A DNA stretch of 64,000 nt. Origin: Atherinomorus stipes (Eukaryota; Chordata; Actinopteri; Atheriniformes; Atherinidae). Positions 1 through 11,615 of the stretch are shown in pieces. Below the pieces are notes generated by a model. That model was given only the letters and a program-made list of their open reading frames with translations. It ran no database searches and was not told where the DNA came from. A program made the position numbers and the translations under genes. Each line of letters begins with the position of its first letter. The first letter of the stretch is position 1. The stretch lies in contig JALJCO010013744.1 in the NCBI GenBank assembly GCA_023101725.1, forward strand, positions 620,001 through 684,000, written 5' to 3'.

Positions 1-1132
1 CTTGCACTTTATTCTCTGTGGCAGGTTTGCACTTTACCTTTTATTGTTCGTACCTTATGTGAATTGTGACCTGTCAAGGGACAATCAGATGCAAATTAGC
101 AGCTTGGCTAACCCTGTAGCGCATTGACATTGTGCATTAGTACTTGTGTCTATTAACGTGCCTTTTTTAAATGAAAAGAGGAGTGCATTTAGGCTTTCCA
201 CTATTTGAGGTTTTGCGAACCAAAATCAGTACATGGTGTCTGTGATGGACAGATAAAGACATTTGAAACTTGATTCTGGTTTTATGAGGAGCAGGAGGGT
301 TCAGGATCATCTGCAGCTGCCTGATTTATCTTTCAATAAAGACCAGTAAATGTAGTATTCATAATTAATTTCACCAAAGTCACAGAGCAACTCTCATAAA
401 TCATGCTCAGACATTAGACCTCTGTTTCCTTAGATATTCTTCAGTTGATGGTGGAGTGGGGTTTTTATGGTCTTATTTGACTGTTGGAATATAGGTGTGA
501 GTCCATGATGAAAGTTGCATTTCTGGTTTGGTTTGTTGGATTGATGGGACTTAAATGCTTGTAAGGCATTTGTTGGAGCTATTTATCTCTTGTCAGTAAT
601 GATAACACTTTGTTGGTTAATGTAGTTTAGGTTATTTAAATATTGGTTTTAGAACGTATCTTGTTATTTATCCACGTTTCGTTGTGTTTTGTTAAGTTAT
701 GAGCCATTAGTGGGGACAGTCTATAAATTTGATGTTGGGTATTGAACCAGCATGCACTGGGGTGTATGATATTATTATTATTATCATTATTATTATATTT
801 TTTATCAGTGTAAGAGAAGCATTTGTCTGGGAACAGATGTTTGATTTTGTTTTGCTTGCAGTGGATGGATGAACTATCAAAATGTATGAATTTCGTCTGC
901 ATAAGTATGAGGCTTTCCGGGGACAGCCAGTCTGTCATCTGTCAATCAAAGGGCACGCCCCAAATTATGCATCATATCAAAGACCCTAAGTAGTCTCTAT
1001 TTTTAAATGGACGCCATTGAATTGGGGCTGTGACAAAGTCCCACCTAGTTTTCTGGTCTGCGGAGCAATAGGTCAACTGTATTAAGCACATAACTCAGAC
1101 CCAGTTGAACTCAGACCAAAACATCTCTTTAA
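1..1132. other. AT-rich sequence, no gene recognised
   Basis: This presumably contains intron of the TRIM gene to the left of its last exons. An (ATT/ATC)n-like tract sits at 766-800. I see no exon with coding character on either strand. Confidence 0.4.
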
Positions 1133-1312
1133 AGGATAACTTTCTTTTTTTCAACCTGGACCTTATTTCTAGGAGTATATGCGTGTATTTACTCACCGGC
1201 TTAATTTCTGCATCACTTTGAGTCCTTTGGAAGATATTACGTTGAGCCGCCCTTCGGTGTAAATCCAGTAATAATGGCGGAGACAGGGCAGTCACTATAG
1301 AAGATCCTTGAC
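1133..1312 (+). mobile_element. Deleted copy of the 57.5-kb palindromic MITE
   Basis: The stretch from 1133 (aggataactttc) through CAACCTGGACCTTATTTCTA (1155-1174) to gcagtcactatagaag closely matches the left arm of the element at 57460-58044. It then jumps to gatcctt, which resembles the right end. TTAA precedes it at 1129-1132. Confidence 0.7.
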
Positions 1313-1536
1313 TGGACAATGTCAAACTAGCTGTTGAATGTCAATAATTGGTTTAATTATTGAAAAGGTCGTTTTTATGATTTACTTGGAGAAGACAGTA
1401 GAATATTGATTTGTGAGAATGGTATTTCTGCAAACTAACTGGCAGTCTGTACAGTGCATAATATCTGATTTAATCATTTTCTGCCTGTCTGAAACATGCA
1501 GTTAATATGATTTTTCTTTGATTATCTCCCTGACAG

Positions 1537-1550
1537 CTCCCTCAGCTAAG
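1537..1550 (+). CDS. Probable 14-nt microexon of the TRIM gene
   Basis: The sequence ctccctgacag precedes it and gtaagaat follows, giving a strong acceptor and donor 14 bases apart. Read in phase 0 it encodes LPQL plus two bases of an Arg codon, which joins exactly to the phase of the exon at 1943. Small exons here are known in TRIM genes, though about 23 nt is more usual, so a mis-placed acceptor is possible. Confidence 0.5.
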
Positions 1551-2847
1551 GTAAGAATTCATTTTATTTTTATGACAGTAATGGGGAGTGGATAACCTAG
1601 TGGTTAATGCCGCAGGCTTTGGTCTGGGAAATCTTTGAGTCCTCGACACGGTACTTAGGTGAACCACTATGGGCCCTTGAGCATGGTCCTGAAACCCCAC
1701 CAACTGCTCCCTGGGTGCTGTAATTGGCAGTCCACTGATCTCTGGTTGATGTAGAGATGGGTTGAATGTAGAGCCGAATTTCCCAATCGGGACTAATAAA
1801 GTAAAATGATTATTATTATTATTACTGTTGTTGTTATTTCAAGCATTTTTACATTTATAAAAATATACGACTTCTACCTAGAAGTTCTATTTATTCTGGG
1901 ATTAAATGTCCCTAATGGAATCTTTCTTTCTTTCTATGACAGACCCTGTATGCAGGTGGATATTCCTCCAGATTTTGATGTAAATGCCTTCAGCAGCAAA
2001 TACTTGGCTCCATTACAGTACATCACATGGAGAAGGATGTTCAAGTCTCTGAAGCCAGGTAATTTTCTTTCTGATGTGCTTCATTAAACACAAAAAGACT
2101 TGATTTAAGATATTTTTCTGCCAGACCACCGGGAGTAATTATGAGGAAACTGGGATATAATGAGAATGTGGCATCAGGATCACTAGTGTGACGCATCGTT
2201 TCACTGAAAGATTTCAATTTAATGTTGAATTTTCTAACATAAAATATTAGGACTGCTACCCTTGAATCATTTTCTTTTATCTCAAAGGTCCCGCTCCACT
2301 GACGTTTGACATCGACACAGCTCACCCAAGCATTCATGTCGACAGAGACAAAACCATCGCAGTCGAATGTGAAGTCATGACCCAACATACGAGCCACAGC
2401 AAGCGTTTCCTCCAGTGCGTCAACATCCTGGCTGCCCAGAGCTTCCACTCAGGTCGCCACTACTGGGAAGTAGAAGTGGGCTCCAGCCCTAAATGGGATC
2501 TGGGCGTTGCGTCCGAGGCAGTGGACAGGCACGCTCGGATCAAGCTGAGCCCGGAAAATGGCTACTGGACCCTGCGGCTGCGTAATGGAAACGAGTACTG
2601 GGCCGGGACGCAGCCGTGGATGAGGCTGCAGCTCCGATCCTCCCCGCAGAGGGTCGGCATTTACTTGGACTGCGACGAGAGGAAGGTGACCTTCTATGAC
2701 GCCGATGACATGAGCCTGCTCTGCTCGTTCAGCAACGGGCCGAGGGGCAAAGTGTTCCCTTTCTTCAGCCCATGCATTAATGACAGCAGACACAAAACCC
2801 ACCCGATAAAACTCATCCATTACCCACCCGTGGCTCTGTCTGGCTAA
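1537..2847 (+). CDS. TRIM-family (B30.2/PRY-SPRY) protein, 3' exons, partial
   Basis: This is the C-terminal part of a probable TRIM-type E3 ubiquitin ligase; the RING, B-box and coiled-coil exons would lie left of the window or were not found. Three pieces join in frame: a possible 14-nt microexon (1537-1550), a 116-nt exon (1943-2058, ending [13 protein letters not shown]) and the terminal exon (2288-2847). The join is phase 2 and then phase 1. The terminal exon encodes a PRY-SPRY domain with the hallmarks [55 protein letters not shown] and FPFFSPC. A short separate exon just before the B30.2 exon is typical of class IV TRIM genes. B30.2 domains bind substrates, so a ligase role is family knowledge. 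I cannot assign the exact paralogue; a butyrophilin-like or NF7-like gene is the alternative. Confidence 0.85.
1583..1828 (+). mobile_element. tRNA-derived SINE
   Basis: The head carries a pol III A-box-like TAACCTAGTGGTTAATGCC and a B-box-like GAGTCCTCGAC. The body (gagcatggtcctgaaaccc, caactgctccctgggtg) is of a type common in fish. The 3' tail CGGGACTAATAAAGTAAAAT followed by (ATT)n resembles the tail of the LINE at 39.75 kb. It lies in a TRIM intron. Confidence 0.75.
1943..2058 (+). CDS. TRIM gene penultimate exon (linker before B30.2)
   Basis: The exon is bounded by ttctatgacag at the acceptor and ccag/gtaatt at the donor. It encodes [19 protein letters not shown] followed by [19 protein letters not shown]. 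The LQY-x-x-W pattern is the usual run-in to the PRY segment in TRIM proteins. It ends in phase 1 and matches the next exon. Confidence 0.8.
2288..2847 (+). CDS. TRIM gene terminal exon, B30.2/PRY-SPRY domain
   Basis: The exon opens after tctcaaag and runs in frame to a TAA at 2845-2847. It carries the complete PRY (about the first 55 residues) and SPRY segments. The ATG at 2377 is an internal methionine, not the true start, because clear PRY sequence ([16 protein letters not shown]) precedes it. GC content is visibly higher than in the flanking introns, as expected for an old coding exon. Confidence 0.92.
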
Positions 2848-3490
2848 CTGCAATCAGTCGATTCTGTTCGGCATATAAAAGCTGACCAAAGACTCTCATC
2901 ATTCAGCATTTCAAAAGCAGCGTTGCCATTATTTGCATCATCTTGTCATATGACAAGGGTTTCAATTGGAGCTGTTCTCCTTTTTTCCGTGGTGTAATCA
3001 TTCTGAAGAGGCTCATTCAGTTTGCAGCTTAATTGCATCGAGAAACAACTGTTCCAGCTTAGATGAAACAAAGCGGTTTAATAAATAATGATTTACTAGT
3101 TCTATGATATGTAAATTGTTGATCTGAAGGAAAATTTGGATGATTATTCTTCATCAAGACAGACTATCTGCCGTCTTTTCTGTAGAAGAGTTTTTTTTTT
3201 TTTAAATTCACCTTGAATTGTAATCAGCATGAAGGAAATGAGTGTTTCACTGTGCAATTTTTCATTTGATTAAATGGTTCACCTTTTATACTTTAGTTTC
3301 AAATGAGGCAGTTTTGTCTACGTGCCTGATTTTTAACACGTGTATGTGTTGTATGTTTAGTCTGTCTTTGCATATATTCGTTGTATTCAAACTGTAGATT
3401 CATTCTCAATCACTTCCTGGTTTGTAAGCCAAGTATTATAAAACCTGCTGATGCAAATAATAAAGCAAGGTTTTTTTTTTTTTTTAAACA
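2848..3490 (+). promoter_or_regulatory. 3'UTR and polyA signal of the TRIM gene
   Basis: AT-rich sequence follows the stop codon. An AATAAA hexamer at 3459-3464 is followed by a T-rich stretch (3472-3485), a plausible cleavage and polyadenylation region. It would give a 3'UTR of roughly 630 bases. Confidence 0.65.
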
Positions 3491-4115
3491 AGCTGTCTTT
3501 GATTCTTTTCTGCAGCTGTGACACTGCACATTTGTGACCCGTGCACGTTTAAAGTCGACCCTACTTGAACTAATCAAGGATGTTATTAAGCATCATCAAA
3601 GCAAAATGCACAACAGCGTACTCTGCGGTTGATGGTAGTCCAAAACCAGTGAACAGGAGAGGAGCGGAGGGTTGTTGACTCCGCTGCACCTGGGGTGGAA
3701 CTTTTGAAAGCATGAGCCATCTCTGACACTTGAACAGCAAGAATAGGAGGGCACTAGGTTATCTTTTTAAACACACGAGAGCTCCGACGTCCTGTTTCCT
3801 CCTGCCAGGTGAAAGGTCAGGCAAACAGTGACAGTAGTGGTGTCTGTGGGATTTTTGACAGGTCTCGAGGGCATGCTGGAGCAGGATGCTGCTGCCAGCT
3901 CCTCTGATTGGACAACTGCCACAATGGAGGAAAACCAGAGGAGACCTCTGCTTTTCCTGGCCAGTGGTGTCATGGAATTTATAAATTCACAGCACACTTA
4001 ACACTAACTATCCGTAACTATTTGTATTCGGACTGAGAGTGATGTAGTAAACATGGATTGCTCTTCTTTCAGTGTATGGTGGTAATCAGAAAAACATTGA
4101 TGTTATTATTCATAA
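3491..4115. other. Intergenic, nothing recognised
   Basis: This follows the TRIM polyA region. I see no exon, RNA gene or repeat with clear ends. Confidence 0.4.
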
Positions 4116-4781
4116 TTAAAGGTTGAATATGGAATACGACAGAACAGCAACATCACGTGTGTCCAGGTTGTAGTTGCAACGGCAGAAAAACAACTCCAGC
4201 CGCTGGGATGCCAGGCGCACTGCCGATACGCAAATGACCAGCACCCTGCAGCATGTCCAACAAGTAATGCAGAGGAGTTTATAACTGACAGCTAACATTA
4301 GCCACATTAGCAAACAAGTTAGCTTACCGATCCAGGAGAAAAGTCACCATTTCTGTGTTTTTGCTGTCATGGAAAATGTTTATGGGGGTCCATTTAGTTT
4401 AGGCTTCACCTAAATTTACTCCAGTTTTTGCACTTCTCAAGTCACTCCTCTTCGGAAACAGATAACATCTCTGGGGCTCTGAAGCAGCTGCTTGACTTGC
4501 CGACTCCACGGTTTCCCCTGTGCCAGTCTAACTGTGCCCAATATACTGTTGCCACACAGAGATTGCATTTGGGAACCCACAATGGCGGCGTGCATTGTAG
4601 ATGTGAACACAATGCCTTTGTCAAACCCATTACAATTTATATTTATTTTCAGGCTAAATATAATTTTTTTTTTAGGAAATGTTGTACTTTCATTCTGCAC
4701 ACACCCCCAAACGACCCGTGGAGGTCAGATTTTTTTTTTTAATATAGCTTTTCATAAAAATGTTCCATATTCAACCTTTAA
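4116..4781. mobile_element. TTAA-flanked MITE with perfect 15-bp TIRs (piggyBac-like)
   Basis: The left end is TTAA (4116-4119) then AGGTTGAATATGGAA; the right end is TTCCATATTCAACCT then TTAA (4778-4781). The terminal inverted repeats are perfect over 15 bp. The interior of about 630 bp has no transposase ORF. TTAA target duplication is the mark of piggyBac-type transposition. Confidence 0.85.
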
Positions 4782-4785
4782 TTCA

Positions 4786-5624
4786 CTGGAGTTTAATGGG
4801 CTTTATTAATTAAAAGTGACTGTTTCAGTTTTCAAACTTAATTTATACCCACATTGATTTAAAGTTTGTGCCAAAAAATGAATATATTGGCATTTACTGT
4901 ATGTAAAGATGGTTGCTCATAACCAACCTAGAAAAATATAAAACCCTCTTTTTTTCTTTAAATTATTAACACTCAGGCCATTTGTCCCTGCAAATTACAA
5001 TAATGACAACAATTAAGTACATCTAATTGAAAGTGTTTGTTTTCTAGCAATGACTAATTCCTCTTTATGAGTTCCTGGGGTTGAGGTAATTCATTCAAAG
5101 AAATGATACATGCAAATGAGATTTTGTTTTTGTCACAATCTGAAAATATCAGATTAGTAATGTGGGGGAAATGGGCCACTCAGTTAGTGTATCACACCTT
5201 TAGATCCATTAAATTAAAATCTAGAGCTCCAGATTTGGTGTCTGTCATAAAAACTTCTTAGAAAGCAACTGGTGGAGCGTTTGATATTTAGACTGCTCAT
5301 AGATCCACATAAAGAAGTCTGTGGTTGCTTATCAGTGCCTCCAGAGAAAATAATAACCAAAAGAACTATTGCCAGAGCAGAACATTTGATGGAAAAAGAA
5401 CAACCTAAAACTTGAATTGTATTGTTGGTGATGCGTCTGTAATTGTTAGCAAATTTTGCCAATTTGCAGAAGATACTGGCTGGCCTTAAAGAATATGTGG
5501 ACGCTGCAGTCTGCAGCTGTACATACAGCAGAAGCAAAGAGCATGTCTTTTGGGATTGTTTATTCTGGCCATGCATATTTTGATAGAGTTGTGTTATGTG
5601 CTCACTGCAGACCAAAGAAAGCTT
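4786..5624. other. Intergenic, nothing recognised
   Basis: AT-rich sequence without a recognisable gene. Short ORFs on either strand lack family resemblance and are taken as chance. Confidence 0.35.
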
Positions 5625-5840
5625 TTAAAGGAGTGATTACATAGCAGTATAAACTATTTCATGTGGCTGAAATTGCTGCACATGTCAATTCTCCAAAGAA
5701 AAATAATGTCACTTTTTTGAGGGTGGGGTTGTTTTGGCACACCAGATTTACCTCCTTGGTAAAAGGGTTGGGTGCCGCATATGCAGCTCTACCCAGAAAC
5801 CAAGTTGACTTCATTTTGATTGGCTACAACCTTATTTAGA
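5625..5840 (+). mobile_element. Left part of the AGGAGTG TTAA MITE family
   Basis: It starts with TTAA (5625-5628) and AGGAGTGATTACATAGCAG and aligns along about 210 bases with 41484-41700 (shared gttgttttgg, gttgggtgc, aaccaagttgactt, ttttgattggctac). The match stops at about 5840, where another repeat begins. Confidence 0.7.
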
Positions 5841-5861
5841 GAAATTAGGGCTCTGTCTGAA

Positions 5862-6480
5862 TCAAGGGGCAAACTCCGCTGGAAAAGAGTGAAGCCCGGA
5901 AGTTAAGTTTAATAATAGTAGTTCTTTCTTCATCCGCTAGGGGCTGGCTCCAAAACAGAGCAAATCCTCATAGACTCCCATGTTAAAAACGCCAACTTCA
6001 CAGCAGAAATTAACATCTTTACTGCCTGGTTCAACAAATCATTTTAGGTTTAATAGGTCAAGTTTATCTTCATGTCAACTGTGAGAGGGGAACTTTTTTT
6101 TTTTATTATTCATCTGTTTAGATGTTACTTAATCTTGAAATTACACATAATTAGGGGCATGTCCTTTTGATTGACATGCAGCAGACTGGAGTAGCAAAAT
6201 GGTGGTTTATTGCAGCTAACAGCAAGTACAAACATGCCTTACCTGTGGCCACCCGCTTAGGGGGCTAATCTTTTTTAGCTCCTGTTTGTTTTGAGTTAGC
6301 TTGGTTAGCATTTAGCCCAGAGTACGTTCGCTGTCAATCGTGCCCATTTTAGTATTTTCCGGGAGTGACAGAACAGGCGACATGGCAAGATGGCGACGGT
6401 GGAAAACGCCCAACTGGCTTCACTTTCCCCTCTTCAGACGTGACTGGATACTACGTCCATTTTTTTACAGTCTTTGGTCC
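5862..6480 (+). repeat. Dispersed ~600-bp repeat, copy A
   Basis: Shares long blocks with 14755-15397 in the same order and orientation: aaaacagagcaaatcctcat, agactcccatgtta, gcctggttcaa, tgcagcagactggagtagc-like and TAGCCCAGAGTACGTT blocks, then CAGACGTGACTGGATACTAC near 6437. The family is unassigned; the ending catttttttacagtct is common in fish repeats. Confidence 0.7.
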
Positions 6481-6677
6481 AAATGTAAACCCTATTTCCT
6501 ACACAGATCCCTATAAGATTTTGTAGGGGTGTCTGAAAATATTTTAACATAAAATTGTGGATTTGATTTGGAATGACATCTTTCTGTGCATCGTGGTTGC
6601 TGTGGTGACAGCTGATAATCACATGATCTGCGGTGAGGAAAACATAGTCAGCTTTGTGTCCGAATGAGGGGTTAGGG

Positions 6678-6887
6678 CAGAGGTGTCCAAAGTTGGTCCT
6701 CAAGGGCCGCTGTCCAGCAGATTTTCTTTCCCTTCCTGCCCCAACACACCTGACTCAAATTAAATGAATCTAGAAGCCTATGAAGTTCTGAACAAAGACT
6801 CATTAATTTCAGTCAGGTGTGTTGGAGAAGGAGGGACAGAAAACCTGCAGGATTGTGGCCCTCGAGGACTGAAGCTGGACACCCCTG
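6678..6887. mobile_element. Short hAT-type MITE with exact 8-bp target duplication
   Basis: The 210-bp element starts CAGAGGTGTCCAAAGT and ends GCTGGACACCCCTG, imperfect inverted repeats. It is bracketed by GGTTAGGG at 6670-6677 and again at 6888-6895, an exact 8-bp duplication as expected for hAT elements. There is no coding capacity. Confidence 0.9.
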
Positions 6888-7195
6888 GGTTAGGGAGTAG
6901 GGTGGACATTTGGACCCAGTGTAGCACACAGCATAGGTCAACCTGCTGGCACTGTAGACAGTGATCTTTGTTTATCAGCCAAGACAGCATTTAGAAAATA
7001 AATAGACTTACAGGTAATGACAACATTGTGGTTGCTTCATTCAGTGTTGCTACACAAGTTTTCTTTTAAATCCATTTGTTCAAAAGCCCAGACTTGAATT
7101 TACACGTGTTGAATGCAGTCAGACATGTGTGACAGTGTGGTCCTGTCACTATGCCTCCGACTGATCATGTGCCCTGGCTACTTGGCCACAGGGAT

Positions 7196-7427
7196 GTCCC
7201 TTTGGCTGAATGGTCAGCGCACATGACTTTCACCCGGGTGGTTCAAACCCCACCCGGGCCCTCAGTTGCGTACCTTGCCACACATGCATGCTAGCGCAAC
7301 TCACATTGGTGTATCAGCTAGTGGTGAGTAGAGCGGTATGTGCATCTGTGCCGAATGCTACTCTCGGTTCGGCACTACCCTAAACTGTTGGGTGCAGGAT
7401 TTGTTTATTTAGCTATTTATTGTTTCA
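7196..7427 (+). mobile_element. tRNA-derived SINE-like repeat
   Basis: The region contains an A-box-like tggctgaatggtcagcgc and a B-box-like GGTGGTTCAAACCCC, followed by a non-tRNA body. There is no acceptor-stem pairing for a functional tRNA. The 3' limit is uncertain because the next element begins at 7428. Confidence 0.55.
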
Positions 7428-7972
7428 TTAAAGGTAGAGTCCGAAGTCCCCCCACTGTTTCTGTTTGCAAACAGCAGCATTCAAACTTAGCGCCCCTCCC
7501 TCTCAGGCTAAAGGCCGCCTCGTTCTCCAAACAATTCAGCTTCAAACCTCTCCTTCAGAGCTCAGAAGCGGGTAAAAGCCGAACTGATATTAGCCCTGGT
7601 TTTCCAACTTGCATTATCTAAAGCTCTTACCTTTTCTTCGGTGCATCTGCTGTTTTTTTTTTTTTCTTTCTTTCTTTTTCCTTCACGAGTTCGAGTGACT
7701 GGCATCTGCTCCAATCATGAGCTTATTCCCACTCATGTCCTTAGTTCTGTTATTGGCTGGTGATATAAACAGAAATCTCCACCCAGAAACGTCCGGAACA
7801 CAACAAAACAAAACTAAAGAGCGAATTACAGGCCGGGGGAGAGAGAGTTGCATTCAAACACGCCACAGCACGCGAGTAGAGGCCCAAAGGCGCAGTTTGA
7901 GACGGATTTCCACTTGCACAAGTCTAACATTTATTTTCAGGGGGGAATTTCAGGGGGGGACTCTACCTTTAA
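7428..7972. mobile_element. TTAA-flanked MITE, 537 bp (piggyBac-like)
   Basis: TTAA (7428-7431) is followed by AGGTAGAGTCC, and GGACTCTACCT is followed by TTAA (7969-7972). The 11-bp inverted repeats are exact, and G/C runs lie just inside both ends. No transposase ORF is present. Confidence 0.82.
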
Positions 7973-8840
7973 GTTTTTGCGTGCCATCGGACATAACTGA
8001 TTAACGGACCGTGAATCTTCGCCTGGACTTGGTGCAGCGTGCTTCATCCCGCTTTTAATAACTGTAACATGGCATGTGAGCTTGTTGAGCTAGAGAAAGC
8101 ACCGCCAAGCCTCAAGTCCTCCGTCTGGCGGCACCTCAGTTTTAACGAAGAGGGAGGAGGGGGGAAAAAAAAAGCCGACAAAACAAAAGCAGCGTGCCGA
8201 CTCAGTCGAGTATGAACTCAGAAACATTTCCAATAACACACTGAAAACGACACCACACAAGAGGGGGAAGGGACGGGAGGGAAAAAAAAAAATTGGGGGG
8301 GTTAATAGGCGAGTTTGAATGTTACTGGTACGACTACAAAACAGACTCATTTAGCGCAAACAAGTGTAAAAACAGCATTATGTTACTTATTTATGCGTGT
8401 TTTTATTCAGGCAGTCTGACCAGATGAGTAACCTGCTGTGATGTCTAGTTTTCTTGTGATGAGGATGACTGAAATGTAAGTGTAGCTGTTTCTGTTAAAT
8501 GCTGCTCTTAAAACTCAGATGGTGTCACTTTAGAGGTGAAGGCATGTTTTTTTCACTTTTTCATTGAAAAGTGTAAAAAACAAACAGCAGAATTTCATTT
8601 TAAAATATTTTCTTTATTTATGGTTATTTTTCTCATTTAAACAATATGCCAAAAAACCCCAAAACAAACAGCTTTGGTGTTCAATTTTAGTGAACTTGTT
8701 AATAAAACATATTTATATTTTTTTTCCAATGCTGTACTGAAGAAAAACTGAACCGTGACTTGTGTACTGAGGTACATACCGAATCGTGAGTTTTGTTTAC
8801 CGTTACACCCCATCTGACCGCCCATGAGCAGGGACTTTCA
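7973..8840. other. Intergenic, A/G-rich tracts
   Basis: Contains homopolymer patches at 8161-8171 and 8281-8299. No exon or RNA gene is recognised. Confidence 0.35.
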
Positions 8841-8845
8841 TACTC

Positions 8846-8930
8846 GCTCATGACATTCACATGGCCTCATCAGTGCACAACAGATCATATTAATTGAAAG
8901 TGAAGCCTCCAGCGGCATAATGGTCCTCAA
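8846..8930 (+). repeat. Right-end fragment of the AGGAGTG MITE family
   Basis: The segment gacattcacatggcctcatc, cagtgcacaacagatcatat matches 41904-41945, near the right end of the MITE at 41488. The TTAA end itself is not preserved. Confidence 0.6.
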
Positions 8931-8934
8931 CATG

Positions 8935-11139
8935 CTAAAAGAAAATCCACCAAGAATTGCTCACAAAGAGAAAAATACTGAATTATGAAATAATCTGGCC
9001 AAAAGCTGAGTTTCATAACCCTTTGAAATGTTTGAGCATTTGAAAGTAGGTGCAACAAAACCATCTGCCATTTCGCAAATGGAGGAATTTTGCAAAAGAG
9101 AAAGCTGGACAATTCAGACAGGCTCAAATAAGTTTAGCAAAAAGGGTTCAAAAGAATCACAAATTCAATGTTTACTTTAACTTGCAAGAGGTCGGTACCA
9201 TTGAGGAATTTGTGCTGCCCTCACTGCATTAACCAGCACTAATTATTCAGTAAATAATTGATTAGTAATAGGCCTGCTACTGTAATCAGGAAGGCTGGCA
9301 TAGCTACTAAATGATGAGAAATTTTTGGCTGCCACAATCAAAACAAAAAGCTCCACTGAGCAGAGACTGCCACTTCACAGTGGCTTGGCAAAGTGCAGAG
9401 TTTAGTCCACAGGCCCATGGACGTGAACTTCAGAGAGAGAGAAAGCATAGCTTGCTTCACATCCTTCCTATGGTAGTAGCTACGGAGCTGTAATGTGTTT
9501 CCTGACCCGAGGATGGGCCGGATGGAGTGTTGGCACTTCAAGGACGGGTCCTTGAGTCCTCCGGTGTCTTTTTGGAGCCAGCAGAATTATTCAACTCCAA
9601 CCTTTTCATCTGACACAGCAGAGGCGACCACGCTGTCCTGCAGAGGGGCTATTGTTGTCTCTGTCGCTTATATGAGCAGCGTCCACCTAAATGCTTTCAT
9701 GCATTCAAAACATGATCTGTTTTATATTCATAATGAGATTTGGTAACTCCCTGACCACAGCTTTGCTTGACTATCAGCACATTCTAGCATGTTTATTTTC
9801 CTCTAAACTCACCGCTGCAGGGCTGAAACCAGGGAAACGTTTTAATTACAACCATTCAATCACAACATTGTGCTTGAAGGTCAGAGAGGTGGGTTGCCGT
9901 GAGGGGTCCGAGAGGGAAACATGCCCACAATAACACGCCTTTGACTCCACGCTCCAGATTGTTCACAATTCAAAAACAACTGAGAGTGGCAACATACTCA
10001 ACAATAATTAATATTTTTCCTCATTCCTCTTATTGATGGCTGCTGTTTGATGGATGTGCCGGTTTTTTACCACTTCTGAAGGCACAGTAAGGAAAGAATC
10101 TGGGGTCCGCTATCACAGTATTATTGTTGAAATGGATTTCCCAGTGGAGATACAGCACACTATTGATTTACAGCTCAATCCTGGTGCTAGAAAGTGAAGC
10201 AGTGTGGGATTGATTGCACCGGCTTGAGTTGGCATGCTGGTTCTTCACCATAAGAGGTTTGACTTTCTCTCTGAGCCCCGGCGACATCTGACAGTTCCCA
10301 AACACACAACTGCACCTGACACCTCTTCTGTCTGTGTACGTGAAATTCATCTTCAAAATGCACTACTCTTGTAGCTACCCTCTTTGACTGCTTATGTCTG
10401 AGCGTACGCAGGTTTTCAATTTTCAAAATCTCCTCCCTGTAAAATAAAACAGGGCTGACATCAGCTCACACCGGGGCCTGCTTTGCTGTTAGTACAAGAT
10501 TTTCATTCACACCGAAGACTCCTTGAGGAGGATAGATGTGTGGGTGGAGGGGGTTAACAGGATTAAGACGAGCCTGGAAGATCTCTGCTGTTCAGTTTTG
10601 TTGGAAGCTCCGTTATATCTCAGCCTTTAAAAGAATAATTGCCGGCTTTTAATAGAGAGGCACTCCCAAAGCTCAGGAGGAATTTGTGCTCGTAAGTGCA
10701 GAGGATGTCTTGTCTTTACATCAAATTAATTGCAGATATATCCTATTTGACCTGGACAGATAAAACTGACACTGACATTTTGGTGCCAGTAAAGCATGCT
10801 TTTTTTTTGCCAGCTGCCTAAAAGAGAGAAATTCATATAATAAGCAGCGGTTTTGCTCTGTCTTCCTGTGGCATTTGTTGGCACTTCGTGTGGTGGCTTT
10901 GTCAGAATTTCTGATGGCATTAAGATTACCTGCTGAGCTATTTAGCTGTCAGATGCCTTAGCATGACTTGGAAAAGCCATGGAATGAAAATCAATATCAG
11001 CAGTTTGGCATTGAAAATCCACAGAGCTCTCATTGCACTATAAATTAACCTTCATCAGCCTCACTGTGTTACTGCTGCAGGTCTGTCACATAGAGGATGA
11101 GACGGATGGGCTCCTGCAGGAAGGAAATTTGTCATGGAT
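8935..11139. other. Intergenic between TRIM gene and flt4, mostly unique sequence
   Basis: No gene, clear repeat or RNA is recognised. Its position upstream of flt4 makes it a reasonable place for regulatory elements, but nothing in the sequence alone proves this. Confidence 0.35.
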
Positions 11140-11557
11140 GTTAGGGTGACCCACGCCCCCCCACCTCCCCAAACACACACACCCACACCCACCAAGATTC
11201 TCCCACACTCCTCCAATTCAGCTTGTTTTATGAACTGGGTAGGTGGGTGTGCATGCTGCGCTTCAGTCACGAGCAAAGGAAAGGGAAATCATTGTTAGCT
11301 TCATTCAGTGCCTTATGCATCCTCTGGACAACAGGGAAAAAAGTTTTTTTTTCTTTTCTTTTCCTCCGCAATTCTGCTCTCTACAGAACCCGCGTACACG
11401 CTTCAACCGGCCGGGCTTCACCTGAGTCCCCCCACCACCACCATCCCACCCACACTGCCTCCAAATCTTCATTCAAACTACTTTCTCAAAAGTTTTCCCT
11501 GCAGCATTAACGCCAACAACGCTCAAGCTTCTGCTCTTCTGGACCGGAGATCTGGAG
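11140..11557 (+). promoter_or_regulatory. flt4: Probable flt4 promoter and 5'UTR region
   Basis: This stretch upstream of the flt4 start codon holds C-rich and CA-rich tracts (11155-11195, 11425-11460) and no recognisable transposon. No TATA box or splice site is obvious. The position is inferred from the start codon alone; the transcription start cannot be read from sequence. Confidence 0.4.
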
Positions 11558-11615
11558 ATGAAGACAGATTTTACGTTTTTCTGTCGGACTTGGATTGGAA
11601 TAGCGTACGCCTCAG
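11558..11615 (+). CDS. flt4: flt4 exon 1 (start codon, signal peptide)
   Basis: It encodes [19 protein letters not shown] and ends in phase 1 at ctcag/gtgagg. The start has G at -3, and the short hydrophobic stretch WIGIAYAS plus the first residues of exon 2 (GLVIGFS) make a signal peptide. First exons that code only for the signal peptide are normal in VEGFR genes. Confidence 0.85.

Noticed and set aside
1583..1650. Possible tRNA gene
   Set aside because: A and B boxes are present, but no cloverleaf stems pair; the body and tail identify a SINE.
2041..2853. Open frames on the - strand opposite the TRIM exons
   Set aside because: They mirror the GC-rich B30.2 exon, which clearly codes on the + strand.
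7196..7260. Possible tRNA gene
   Set aside because: Box-like motifs occur without acceptor-stem pairing, and a SINE-type body follows.
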